DNA of 57,229 nucleotides, from the NCBI RefSeq assembly GCF_019232825.1, contig NZ_JAFAND010000131.1, forward strand, positions 1 to 57,229, read 5' to 3'. This document shows positions 8,584-17,087 of this stretch, in pieces (the stretch's first letter is position 1; the number at the start of each line of letters is the position of its first letter). Source of the DNA: Paludibacterium sp. Lineage in GTDB: Bacteria > Pseudomonadota > Gammaproteobacteria > Burkholderiales > Chromobacteriaceae. The notes beneath the pieces are model-generated. The model was not told the DNA's origin. It worked only from the letters and a program-made list of their open reading frames with translations, and searched no databases. Position numbers and translations under genes: made by a program.

Positions 8584-8644
8584 GGACACGTCGAATTCGT
8601 TTTTTACTCAAAGGGTTTGGCTGAAAAACGAATTCGACGTGTCC
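8584..8644. repeat. Perfect 21-bp inverted repeat in the riboswitch leader
   Basis: Bases 8584-8604 are the exact reverse complement of 8624-8644, with a 19-base loop; mismatches stop it on both sides. It begins four bases after the riboswitch closing stem. There is no T run after the right arm on either strand, so it does not look like an intrinsic terminator. It could be an RNA hairpin of the expression platform or a protein-binding site. Confidence 0.85.
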
Positions 8645-8725
8645 ATCTTGTCGACGTGAGCACAAACCGGCCGGGACGAGCCGGGGGACAAGCAGAGCGC
8701 CGTACTTGCCTTTTTAACGGCCGCT

Positions 8726-8760
8726 GCCCTCGCTCTCGACGACGTACTGTCAACGAGGGC
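8726..8760 (+). promoter_or_regulatory. Hairpin masking the transporter ribosome-binding site
   Basis: GCCCTCG (8726-8732) can pair with CGAGGGC (8754-8760), which contains the Shine-Dalgarno GAGGG of the gene starting at 8764. This fits translational control by a riboswitch through sequestration of the ribosome-binding site. The pairing is seen; the switching is inferred. Confidence 0.6.
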
Positions 8761-8763
8761 CTC

Positions 8764-9819
8764 ATGCGATTCGACCTTTCCGCTCTGACCGGGAACCATC
8801 CCGCCGGCAAGCGCCAACTGGCTGCCACGCTGCTATTTCTCATCGGCGTCAATCTTGCCGCATGGGCCTGGGCCTTCACCGCTTTTTCACGCCACCCCGC
8901 CCTGCTCGGCATGGCATTCCTCGCTTATATTTTCGGCCTGCGCCACGCGGTCGACGCCGACCATATCGCCGCCATCGACAACAGCGTGCGTAAGCTGATG
9001 CAGGAAAACCAGCGTCCGTTCGGCGTCGGTCTGTTCTTTTCGCTGGGGCACTCGTCGGTGGTTGTTCTGATGGTGGCCGCCATCGTATTCGCCACTGCCT
9101 CGCTGCAAGGTGAAATGGGGCAACTCAAAGCCGTCGGCAGCGTGATCAGCACCGCCGCATCGGGGTTGTTCCTTTTGGGCCTCGCCGCGCTCAACCTCTC
9201 GGCGCTCAACGGCATTTGGCACAATTTCCGCCGCGCGCAACGCGGCGAAGCCATCTGTGAAGAGCAACTCAATATTCTGCTCGCCAGCCGCGGGCTGATC
9301 GCCCGGTTGTTGCGTCCCTTGTTCCGCATGGTGAGCAAGAGTTGGCACCTGTTCCCGGTAGGTTTCCTGTTCGGCTTGGGTTTCGACACCACCACCGAAA
9401 TCGCGCTGTTTGCCATGGCGGGCTCGCAAGCCGCCCAAGGCATCGCGCTATGGCACGTGATGGTGTTTCCCATTCTGTTTGCCGCCGGCATGGCGCTGAT
9501 CGACACGCTCGACAGCCTGATGATGGTCGGCGTTTACGGCTGGGCCTTCGTCAGCCCGATTCGCAAGCTATGGTACAACCTGACCATCACCCTGGTGTCG
9601 GTACTGGTGGCGGTGCTGATCGGCGGGTTGGAAATGCTGGGACTCATGGCCGAGAAGCTGCATCTATCTGGCGAGTTCTGGGCTTGGATCGGGCAGATGA
9701 ACGATAACCTGGCCAATTTCGGCTACGTCGTCGTGGGCGTTTTTCTCGCCACCTGGGTGTTGTCGGCGGCGATTTATAAATGGAAACGCATCGACCAGAT
9801 GGGTGGAGAAACCGCATGA
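8764..9819 (+). CDS. NiCoT-family nickel/cobalt transporter
   Basis: 351 aa, about eight membrane segments. The signature RHAVDADHIAAIDN (60-73) holds the HX4DH metal-selectivity motif (His61, Asp66, His67); LGFDTTTEIALFA and the FAAGMALIDTLDS block are the other NiCoT signatures. The start at 8764 has GAGGG upstream. It is the first gene behind a cobalamin riboswitch and overlaps cobN by ATGA, so cobalt is the likely substrate. An in-frame upstream extension to 8617 lacks family similarity and would run through the leader. Confidence 0.93.
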   Translation: MRFDLSALTGNHPAGKRQLAATLLFLIGVNLAAWAWAFTAFSRHPALLGMAFLAYIFGLRHAVDADHIAAIDNSVRKLMQENQRPFGVGLFFSLGHSSVVVLMVAAIVFATASLQGEMGQLKAVGSVISTAASGLFLLGLAALNLSALNGIWHNFRRAQRGEAICEEQLNILLASRGLIARLLRPLFRMVSKSWHLFPVGFLFGLGFDTTTEIALFAMAGSQAAQGIALWHVMVFPILFAAGMALIDTLDSLMMVGVYGWAFVSPIRKLWYNLTITLVSVLVAVLIGGLEMLGLMAEKLHLSGEFWAWIGQMNDNLANFGYVVVGVFLATWVLSAAIYKWKRIDQMGGETA

Positions 9820-12800
9820 CCGCTGGCATCGTCCTGCTCAGCCACGCCGGCACCGATTTAGCCGCGCTCTCGCGTACGGATTTGCCGGGCGATTTCGCGC
9901 CGGTGACGGGCATCAACCTTCAGGCCATCGGCGACGAGGCGGCGATGCGCGCGCAGCTCGACCAGCGGCTATCCGGCGCGCGCATCGTGATCGTGCGCGT
10001 GCTGGGCCGTTTCGAAGCCATCGCGGGGTACGCACTGCTGCTTGAGCGCGTGCGGCGCACGCAAGCCGCGCTGATCGCCGTCAGCGGCACCGGAGAACCC
10101 GATCCGGAGCTCGCCGCGATCAGCAATGTCCCACCCGGATTGCAACAAGAGGTCAGCGCCTATCTGCAGGCAGGCGGCACGCACAATCTGGCGCAGATGC
10201 TGCGCTGCCTGTCCGACCGGCTGCTGATGACCGGCCACGGCTATGCCGCGCCGCGGGCGCTGCCTGAGCACGGCCTCTACCACCCCGAACTCGGCGCACT
10301 GGCAAGCCTGGACGAGTGGCGCGCCAGCGTGCGCCATGCCGAACGACCGACCGTGGGCCTCGTGTTCTATCGGGCGCATTGGCTATCGGGCAACACCCGC
10401 TTTATCGATAGTCTGATCGACGCGCTGGATGAGCAAGGCTTGAACGCACTGCCGGTGTTTACCGCCAGTCTGCGCGCGCCCGGCGAACAAGGCCTGCCGG
10501 CCGCGCTGGCGCCCTTCGCCGCAGAGCCGATTGCCGCGCTCGTCAACACCACGTCGTTCGCCATCGCCGAAGTCAATCACGATGGCCCGACGCAAGCCGG
10601 CTGGGCCGTGGCGGCCTTCGAGCGCCTGAACGTGCCGGTGTTGCAGGCCATCGCCAGCAATATGACCGAAGCGCAGTGGCGCGCCGCCGATCGCGGACTG
10701 AACCCGCTCGACACGGCGATGAACGTGGCGTTGCCGGAGTTCGACGGACGGCTTATTACCGTGCCGGTGTCGTTCAAGGAAGCACCGGATGACGCCGCCG
10801 GCAGCGAAACCGCCTACGCCCCGCTCGCCGATCGCGTGCGCCGCGTGGCCGGCATCGTCGCGCGCCAGGTGCGTTTGCGCGAGACGCCGCCGGCTGACAA
10901 GCGCATCGCCTTTCTGTTCACTAATTCCAGCAGCAAAGCGGCGCAGATCGGCAACGCCGTCGGCCTGGACTCGCCCGCCTCGCTCTGGGCTATCATGCAG
11001 GCGATGCGGGCGCAGGGCTATCGCATCGAGGGGCTGCCGGCCGACAGCACGACGCTGATGCACGCGCTGATCGATCGTGGCGCTTATGACCAGGCCTATT
11101 TGACCGCCACGCAACTGGCGCAAGCGGCCGCGCGAGTGCCGGCGGCGCGTTACGCCGAGTGGTTCGCCGAATTGCCCGAGGGTTTGCAAACGCGTATGCG
11201 GGAGCGTTGGGGCGAAGCCCCCGGATCGGCCTACGTGCATCAGGGCGACTTGGTTTTTGCCGGACTTGCATTCGGCAACGCTTTCGTCGCGCTGCAGCCG
11301 CCGCGCGGCTACGGCATGGACCCCGACGCCATTTACCACACGCCGGATCTGCCGCCGACGCATCACTACTACGCCCTTTACCGCTGGCTGCGCGACGAAT
11401 GGCACGCCGACGCCATCGTGCACGTCGGCAAACATGGCACGTTGGAGTGGCTGCCCGGCAAGGGTGTGGGCCTATCGCAGGATTGCTATCCCGACGCGGT
11501 GCTCAACGACCTGCCGCTGTTTTATCCTTTCATTCTCAACGACCCCGGCGAGGGCGCGCAGGCCAAGCGCCGCGCGCATGCCACCATCATCGACCACCTG
11601 ACGCCGCCGATGACCACGGCCGATACTTACGGCCCGCTGGCGCAGCTGACGCAGCTGGTCGACGAGTATTACCAAGTGGAAATGCTCGATCCGAGCAAGT
11701 TGCCGCTGTTGCAGCAGCAGATCTGGGACTTGATCAAGGAGACCAAGCTAGACGCCGATCTGGGCGCCATGCTGGCGCACGACCATGATCACGACCATGA
11801 CCACGACCATGATCACGACCATGATCACGACCACGAGCATGATCATGACGATGACGATCATCATCACGACCACCCCTGGGATGACACGCCGGACGAACAC
11901 GGCGTGCCGCGCACCTTGGCGCAGATGGAAGGCGTGGATGTCGCCCATTTGATCGAGGACATCGACGGCTATCTGTGCGAGCTGGGCGCCGCACAAATCC
12001 GCGACGGACTGCACGTGCTTGGACGCGCGCCGGAGGGCGATGCGCTGATCGACATGCTGTGCGCGTTGACCCGGCTGGCCAATTTGAACATCCCCAGCCT
12101 GCCGGGCAGCCTGGCTCGGCTGTTCGGATTGGACATGGCCGCGTTGGAACGCGATAAAGGCCGCAGGCTCGACGTCGAACCCGCCAAGCTCGCCGAACTC
12201 GCCGGCCGGCGCCTCGTGACCCAGGCCGACGCGATCGAGGCCATCGGCGAACTCGCTCGCCGGCTGGTGGCCGCCTTCGCCACGCGCGGCTTTGCCGCCG
12301 ACGCGATCCCGACCGCCTGCGCCGACGCCCTGCCCGGACTGGCGGTCGGCGACGAACTCGCGACGGTGCTCGGCTGGATCGGCCGGCAACTGGTGCCGGA
12401 TCTGGCGCGCACGCGGGATGAAATCGGCCACCTGCTCAATGGTCTCGCCGGCGGCTATGTGCCGGCAGGGCCAAGCGGCGCGCCGACGCGCGGCATGGCA
12501 CACGTATTGCCGACCGGACGCAATTTCTATTCGGTTGATCCGAGAAGCCTGCCTTCGCAAGCGTCGTGGCGCATCGGCAGCGAGTTGGCGCGCGAGGTGA
12601 TCGCCCGCCACCGGGCGGAAACCGGCGTCTACCCGGAGTCGGTCAGCATCAGCGTCTGGGGCACCAGCGCCATGCGCACGCATGGCGACGACATTGCCGA
12701 AATTCTGGCCCTGCTGGGCGCGCGCCCAGTCTGGCAAGCGGAAAGCCGCCGCGTGCAGGGCATCGAGGTTATCCCGCTCGCCGAGCTTGGCCGGCCGCGT

Positions 12801-13721
12801 ATCGACGTCACGGTGCGTATCAGCGGCTTTTTCCGCGATGCGTTCCCGCACTTGATCCACTTGGTCGATCAGGCCGTCGAGGCGGTGGCGCGGTTGGACG
12901 AGCCCACCGAGCAGAATTTCCTGCGCAAGCATTACCTGGAGGATCTGAAACGCCAAGCACTAGGCGATCAAACCGAATCGCAGTCGCTGTTGCGCGTGTT
13001 CGGCTCCAAACCCGGCACTTACGGCGCCGGCATCCTGCCGCTGATTCAGCAGCAGAACTGGCAGGACGAGCACGACTTCGCCACGGCCTACGTCAATTGG
13101 GGCGGCTATGGTTATAGCCGCCAGCACAACGGTTGCGATGCGCGCGATGCGCTGCGCCATCGATTGGCGGGCACCGAGGTGGCGCTGCACAACCAAGACA
13201 ATCGCGAGCACGACATTTTCGATAGCGACGATTATCTGCAATACCACGGCGGCATGATCGCCACCATCCGCAGTCTGAGCGGCAGACAACCGCGGCAAGA
13301 GTTCGGTGACAGCCACAACCCGGACAACCCGTCTGTGCGCGGCTTGAAGCAGGAGGTGTTGCGCGTGTTCCGCAGCCGGGTGGTCAACCCCAAGTGGCTC
13401 GCCAGCATTCAACAGCATGGCTACAAGGGCGGGCTTGAGCTGACCGCGACGGTCGACTACCTGTTCGGCTACGACGCCACCGCCCATGTGGTCGACGATT
13501 GGGTTTACCAAGAGCTGGCCGAACGCTATGCGCTCGACGCCGGGATTCAGCAGTTTCTGGCAGACAATAATCCCTGGGCAATGAACGCCATCACCGAGCG
13601 GCTGCTTGAAGCGGCCGAGCGTCAGCTATGGGCCGAGCCGGACGAGGCGACGCTGGCGCGGCTCAGAGCGCTCCATTTGCAGAGCGAAGCCTGGCTGGAA
13701 TCGCGTGGAGAATCGACATGA
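9816..13721 (+). CDS. cobN: Cobaltochelatase large subunit
   Basis: 1301 aa. CobN/BchH-type catalytic subunit that inserts cobalt into a corrinoid ring with ATP-hydrolysing partner subunits. Recognisable blocks: DSPASLWAIMQAMRAQGY, HVGKHGTLEWLPGK, DLPLFYPFILNDPGEGAQAK, TGRNFYSVDPRSLPS, SISVWGTSAMRTHGDD, and ADNNPWAMNAITERLLEA near the end. Residues 655-686 are a nearly pure His/Asp tract placed between two conserved parts. The partner is probably the fused ATPase/VWA protein directly downstream (ATGA overlap), since no cobS/cobT-type chelatase subunits are present. A Mg-chelatase BchH role is unlikely in this context. Confidence 0.95.
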   Translation: MTAGIVLLSHAGTDLAALSRTDLPGDFAPVTGINLQAIGDEAAMRAQLDQRLSGARIVIVRVLGRFEAIAGYALLLERVRRTQAALIAVSGTGEPDPELAAISNVPPGLQQEVSAYLQAGGTHNLAQMLRCLSDRLLMTGHGYAAPRALPEHGLYHPELGALASLDEWRASVRHAERPTVGLVFYRAHWLSGNTRFIDSLIDALDEQGLNALPVFTASLRAPGEQGLPAALAPFAAEPIAALVNTTSFAIAEVNHDGPTQAGWAVAAFERLNVPVLQAIASNMTEAQWRAADRGLNPLDTAMNVALPEFDGRLITVPVSFKEAPDDAAGSETAYAPLADRVRRVAGIVARQVRLRETPPADKRIAFLFTNSSSKAAQIGNAVGLDSPASLWAIMQAMRAQGYRIEGLPADSTTLMHALIDRGAYDQAYLTATQLAQAAARVPAARYAEWFAELPEGLQTRMRERWGEAPGSAYVHQGDLVFAGLAFGNAFVALQPPRGYGMDPDAIYHTPDLPPTHHYYALYRWLRDEWHADAIVHVGKHGTLEWLPGKGVGLSQDCYPDAVLNDLPLFYPFILNDPGEGAQAKRRAHATIIDHLTPPMTTADTYGPLAQLTQLVDEYYQVEMLDPSKLPLLQQQIWDLIKETKLDADLGAMLAHDHDHDHDHDHDHDHDHDHEHDHDDDDHHHDHPWDDTPDEHGVPRTLAQMEGVDVAHLIEDIDGYLCELGAAQIRDGLHVLGRAPEGDALIDMLCALTRLANLNIPSLPGSLARLFGLDMAALERDKGRRLDVEPAKLAELAGRRLVTQADAIEAIGELARRLVAAFATRGFAADAIPTACADALPGLAVGDELATVLGWIGRQLVPDLARTRDEIGHLLNGLAGGYVPAGPSGAPTRGMAHVLPTGRNFYSVDPRSLPSQASWRIGSELAREVIARHRAETGVYPESVSISVWGTSAMRTHGDDIAEILALLGARPVWQAESRRVQGIEVIPLAELGRPRIDVTVRISGFFRDAFPHLIHLVDQAVEAVARLDEPTEQNFLRKHYLEDLKRQALGDQTESQSLLRVFGSKPGTYGAGILPLIQQQNWQDEHDFATAYVNWGGYGYSRQHNGCDARDALRHRLAGTEVALHNQDNREHDIFDSDDYLQYHGGMIATIRSLSGRQPRQEFGDSHNPDNPSVRGLKQEVLRVFRSRVVNPKWLASIQQHGYKGGLELTATVDYLFGYDATAHVVDDWVYQELAERYALDAGIQQFLADNNPWAMNAITERLLEAAERQLWAEPDEATLARLRALHLQSEAWLESRGEST
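11778..11873 (+). repeat. His/Asp codon repeat inside cobN
   Basis: Thirty-two codons made only of His (16), Asp (15) and Glu (1): nine consecutive His-Asp pairs followed by a less regular His/Asp tail. The DNA is a loose 6-base repeat alternating CAC/CAT and GAC/GAT. The mixed synonymous codons suggest the protein sequence, not just slippage, has been kept. Such tracts bind Co, Ni or Zn in metallochaperones. Confidence 0.95.
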
Positions 13722-15622
13722 AGTGGGTGTACCCGTTTGCCGCCATCGTCGGCCAAACGCAGTTGAAACAGGCGCTATTGTTGTGCGCGGTCGATCCGAC
13801 CCTCGGCGGCGTACTGATCCGCGGCGACAAGGGCAGCGCCAAGAGCACGGCAGCGCGCGGTTTGGCCGAGCTCTTGCCGCATATCGCGCGCACGCCGGGC
13901 TGCGGCTTCAATTGCGACCCCGTCGCGCCGCTGCCCGAGTGCCCGGTGTGTGCCGGACAACACGCCGAAGCGCTCGACGCGCCCGCGCCATTCGTCAACT
14001 TGCCGCTTGGCGCCACCGAAGACCGTGTCCTCGGCAGCCTGGACTTCGAGGCCGCGCTGCAAAAGGGTCGTCAGGCGTTCAAACCCGGCCTGCTGGCCCA
14101 CGCACATCGCGGCATTCTGTACATCGACGAGGTCAATCTGCTGGCCGATCATCTGGTCGACGTGCTGCTCGACGTCGCCGCCATGGGCAGCAATACCGTC
14201 GAACGCGAGGGATTGTCGCTGACGCACCCGGCACGCATCTCGCTGATCGGCACCATGAACCCGGAAGAAGGCAACCTGCGCCCGCAGCTCCTGGACCGTT
14301 TTGGACTGATGGTCGATGTGACCGCGCCCCAAGACCCGCAGGAGCGCAGTCTGGTGGTGCGCCGCCGCTTGGCGTTCGAGGCCGACCCCACCGGCTTTGC
14401 CCACGAATGGCAAACCGCCAGCGACGCGCTGCGGGCGCAACTGGCGCGGGCTCGCAAGCACCTTGCCGCCACGGTGATGCCGGACAGCTTGCTCGCCTTC
14501 ATCAGCGAGCTGTGTTGCGAATTCGAGGTGGCGAGTCTGCGCGCCGACATCGTGCTATATAAGGCGGCCCGCGCGTTGGCCGCCCTGGCCGGGCGCGAGT
14601 GGGTCGAGGCCGAGGACGTGCGCGACGCCGCGCGCCTGGTGCTGCCGCACCGCCGCCGCCATAAGCCGTTCGAGCAGACCGGCATGGACGAGGACAAGCT
14701 CGACGACCTGCTGCAGCGCCATCAAACGCCGCCGGACAGCAACGATACGGCAGCGGATGAAACGCCGGAGCAGTCCCCCCCCGACGGCAATGAAGGTGAC
14801 GGCGCTGGCGGCGATACGCTGATCGCCGCCGGCACGGCGCAAACCATTGGCCGCTTGCAAGTGGACAGCCCGTCGCGGGCCGGCGCCACGGGACGACGCA
14901 GCCAAGCGCAACACAGCGCGACCGGGCAGTATGTGCGCGCGGTGCCGGATGAGGCGCCGACACAATTGGCGCTCGACGCCACGCTGCGTCACGCGCTGAT
15001 GCGCAATCCCAATGATTTTGCCGTGACCCGCGCCGACCTGCATCGCAAGGAGCGCGTCGGCCAACAAGGCAACCTGATTTTGCTGGTGGTCGACGCATCG
15101 GGTTCGATGGCGGCCGAACAACGCATGGCGGCGGTCAAGGGCTGTGTGTTGGGACTGCTGTCGGATGCCTATCAGCGCCGCGACCAGGTCGGCGTGATCG
15201 CCTTCCGCGGCCGCGAGGCGCAACTGGTGCTCTCGCCCACGCGCCAGGTCGAGCAAGCGCATACCGCGCTGGAGCAGTTGCCCACCGGCGGGCGCACGCC
15301 GCTTCCGCACGCGCTGGCATTGGCCGGGGAGACGCTGGCGCGCCAGGCGGCTGATCTGGCCCCGCTCTTGGTCATTCTGTCGGACGGCCGTGCCAACGTG
15401 GCGCTGACCGAGGGGCAGGACCCGTGGCGCGAGTCGCTGGCCGCCGCCGAGCAATTGGCGCAACACGGCCATGCCGCGCTGGTGCTCGACACCGAAACCG
15501 GCTTCGTGCGCATGGGACGCGCACGCGCGCTCGCCCAGGCGCTTGGCGCCGAATACCTGCCGCTGGAAGCGCTCTCCAGCGAACAGTTGACTTTGACGAT
15601 TCGCGAAAGGCTTGGCCGATGA
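13718..15622 (+). CDS. Fused ChlI/ChlD-type chelatase ATPase-VWA subunit
   Basis: 634 aa. Residues 1-330 are an AAA+ ATPase of the magnesium-chelatase I type: Walker A GDKGSAKST (36-44), ILYIDEVNLL, GTMNPEEG, LLDRFGL. An acidic, proline-rich linker (about 335-420) leads to a von Willebrand A domain with the MIDAS motif DASGS (459-463) and RTPLPHAL. It unites the I and D subunits in one chain and probably energises CobN, in place of CobS/CobT. ATG is reached by an ATGA overlap with cobN, with GGAG seven bases upstream. Confidence 0.92.
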   Translation: MKWVYPFAAIVGQTQLKQALLLCAVDPTLGGVLIRGDKGSAKSTAARGLAELLPHIARTPGCGFNCDPVAPLPECPVCAGQHAEALDAPAPFVNLPLGATEDRVLGSLDFEAALQKGRQAFKPGLLAHAHRGILYIDEVNLLADHLVDVLLDVAAMGSNTVEREGLSLTHPARISLIGTMNPEEGNLRPQLLDRFGLMVDVTAPQDPQERSLVVRRRLAFEADPTGFAHEWQTASDALRAQLARARKHLAATVMPDSLLAFISELCCEFEVASLRADIVLYKAARALAALAGREWVEAEDVRDAARLVLPHRRRHKPFEQTGMDEDKLDDLLQRHQTPPDSNDTAADETPEQSPPDGNEGDGAGGDTLIAAGTAQTIGRLQVDSPSRAGATGRRSQAQHSATGQYVRAVPDEAPTQLALDATLRHALMRNPNDFAVTRADLHRKERVGQQGNLILLVVDASGSMAAEQRMAAVKGCVLGLLSDAYQRRDQVGVIAFRGREAQLVLSPTRQVEQAHTALEQLPTGGRTPLPHALALAGETLARQAADLAPLLVILSDGRANVALTEGQDPWRESLAAAEQLAQHGHAALVLDTETGFVRMGRARALAQALGAEYLPLEALSSEQLTLTIRERLGR

Positions 15623-16380
15623 CTGGCAAGGTATTTTTGATCGGCGCCGGCCCTGGCGACGTGGAACTCTTGACGCTCAAGGCAGTACGCTGCCTAGGGC
15701 TTGCCGATCTGGTGCTGATCGACGACCTGGCTAGCCCCGATGTGTTGCGCTTTGCCGCGCCCGGGGTCGAGGTGATTCATGTTGGCAAGCGCTGCGGCGC
15801 GCATTCGGCGGCGCAGCACGAGATCGAGGCGCTGCTTGTCGATGCCGCGCGCGCCGGCCGCGTTGTGGCGCGCGTCAAAGGCGGCGACCCTTTCATTTTC
15901 GGTCGCGGCGGCGAAGAAATGTTGACGCTGCGCGCCGCCGGCATCGACGTGGCGGTCATCAACGGCATCACCTCGGGCAGCGCCGTGCCGGCCACGCTCG
16001 GTATTCCGCTCACCCATCGCCACTTCGTGCACGGCGTGACCTTTGTCTCCGGCCATAGCCACAAGGACGGCGACGAGCCGGACTGGGCGCGGCTCGCGCA
16101 AAGCGGCATGACGCTCGTGGTGTACATGGGCTTGAACCATGTCAGCCACATCGCCGACGCGCTCATCGCCGGCGGGCTGGCCGCCGACACGCCGGCCGCC
16201 GCGATTCAATACGGCACCCGGCCCGAGCAGCGTCAGGCACTGGCCACTTTGGCCACGCTTGCCGACGCGGTGAAAAACCAAGGCATCGGCAGCCCCGCGC
16301 TCTTGGTCATCGGCCGCACCGTTAGCCTGGCGGACGCCGCCTCATTCATCCCATCGACGCAACACAAGGAATTGACATGA
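15619..16380 (+). CDS. cobA: Uroporphyrinogen-III C-methyltransferase (SUMT)
   Basis: 253 aa. SAM-dependent methyltransferase that converts uroporphyrinogen III to precorrin-2. Signatures: [17 protein letters not shown] at the N-terminus, [34 protein letters not shown], and GTRPEQ near the end. It has the methylase domain only, without the CysG dehydrogenase/ferrochelatase part, so oxidation to sirohydrochlorin must be done elsewhere. ATGA overlaps on both sides. Confidence 0.95.
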   Translation: MTGKVFLIGAGPGDVELLTLKAVRCLGLADLVLIDDLASPDVLRFAAPGVEVIHVGKRCGAHSAAQHEIEALLVDAARAGRVVARVKGGDPFIFGRGGEEMLTLRAAGIDVAVINGITSGSAVPATLGIPLTHRHFVHGVTFVSGHSHKDGDEPDWARLAQSGMTLVVYMGLNHVSHIADALIAGGLAADTPAAAIQYGTRPEQRQALATLATLADAVKNQGIGSPALLVIGRTVSLADAASFIPSTQHKELT

Positions 16381-17087
16381 TTATCTGCATCGGCGCCGGT
16401 CCCGGCGATATTGGCTACCTGCCCCGGCGTTCGGCTGAACTGTTGGCCAACGCCGACGTGGTGGCCGGCTTCAATGCCGTGGTCGACGTGGTGCGGCCGT
16501 TGATTCCGGAGCGTGCCGAGGTCATCCAGATGGGGTATCGCGATCAGGTGGCGCAGCTCGATCGCGTCGCCGCGCTGCATCACGCCGGCAAGCGTTGCGT
16601 GGTGGTGTTCATGGGCGACATCCACTTCAGCGGTTTCCAATATCTGGAGCGTGTCGAACGCGCTTGCGGCCATCCGGTGGAAACCATGCCCGGCATCACC
16701 TCGGCGCAAGTGTTGGCCTCGCGCGCCAAGGTGTGCTTCGACGAAACGAGTTTCATCACGCTGCACCGCCGCGGCGATCTGACGCCATTCAAGCGCCATC
16801 TGGTGCATGTACTGCAAGACGAGCGCAACGCCATCGTCATTCCTTGCCCCTGGGATGAGGCGCGCTCGTTCATGCCCTGGCACATTGCCGCATACCTGAT
16901 GGAAAACGGCATCGACCCGACGCTCAAAACCGAAGTATGGGAAAACCTTACCCGCAACGAAGCCGAATGGCACGGCACACTGGCCGAATGCGCCGAGCAT
17001 CGCTGTTCGGACATGAGCATCATGCTGATCCGCTGCAAGACCCCGATGGCAAGCCAGATCGAACCGCCGCCGGGAGCCGTGGCATGA
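16377..17087 (+). CDS. cbiE: Cobalt-precorrin-7 C5-methyltransferase
   Basis: 236 aa. Tetrapyrrole methylase fold: [19 protein letters not shown] at the start and [11 protein letters not shown]. Sequence and place in the cluster fit CbiE. The chain stops after the methylase domain; the C-terminal CbiT (C15 methylation/decarboxylation) part found in CobL fusions is absent, and no separate cbiT appears in the window. ATGA overlap on both sides. Confidence 0.88.
   Translation: MIICIGAGPGDIGYLPRRSAELLANADVVAGFNAVVDVVRPLIPERAEVIQMGYRDQVAQLDRVAALHHAGKRCVVVFMGDIHFSGFQYLERVERACGHPVETMPGITSAQVLASRAKVCFDETSFITLHRRGDLTPFKRHLVHVLQDERNAIVIPCPWDEARSFMPWHIAAYLMENGIDPTLKTEVWENLTRNEAEWHGTLAECAEHRCSDMSIMLIRCKTPMASQIEPPPGAVA

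Noticed and set aside
8617-8763. In-frame upstream extension of the NiCoT gene
   Set aside because: It would begin inside the 21-bp repeat loop, lacks similarity to transporters, and GAGGG sits properly before ATG 8764.
11778-11873. Could the regular 6-base repeats be a CRISPR-like or minisatellite element?
   Set aside because: No spacers, the repeat is fully in frame within cobN, and synonymous codons vary as in coding sequence.
11748-12956. A 402-codon open frame on the minus strand opposite cobN
   Set aside because: It mirrors the codon pattern of cobN in high-GC DNA, has no family motif, and includes the complement of the His/Asp repeat as a Val/Met/Ile run.
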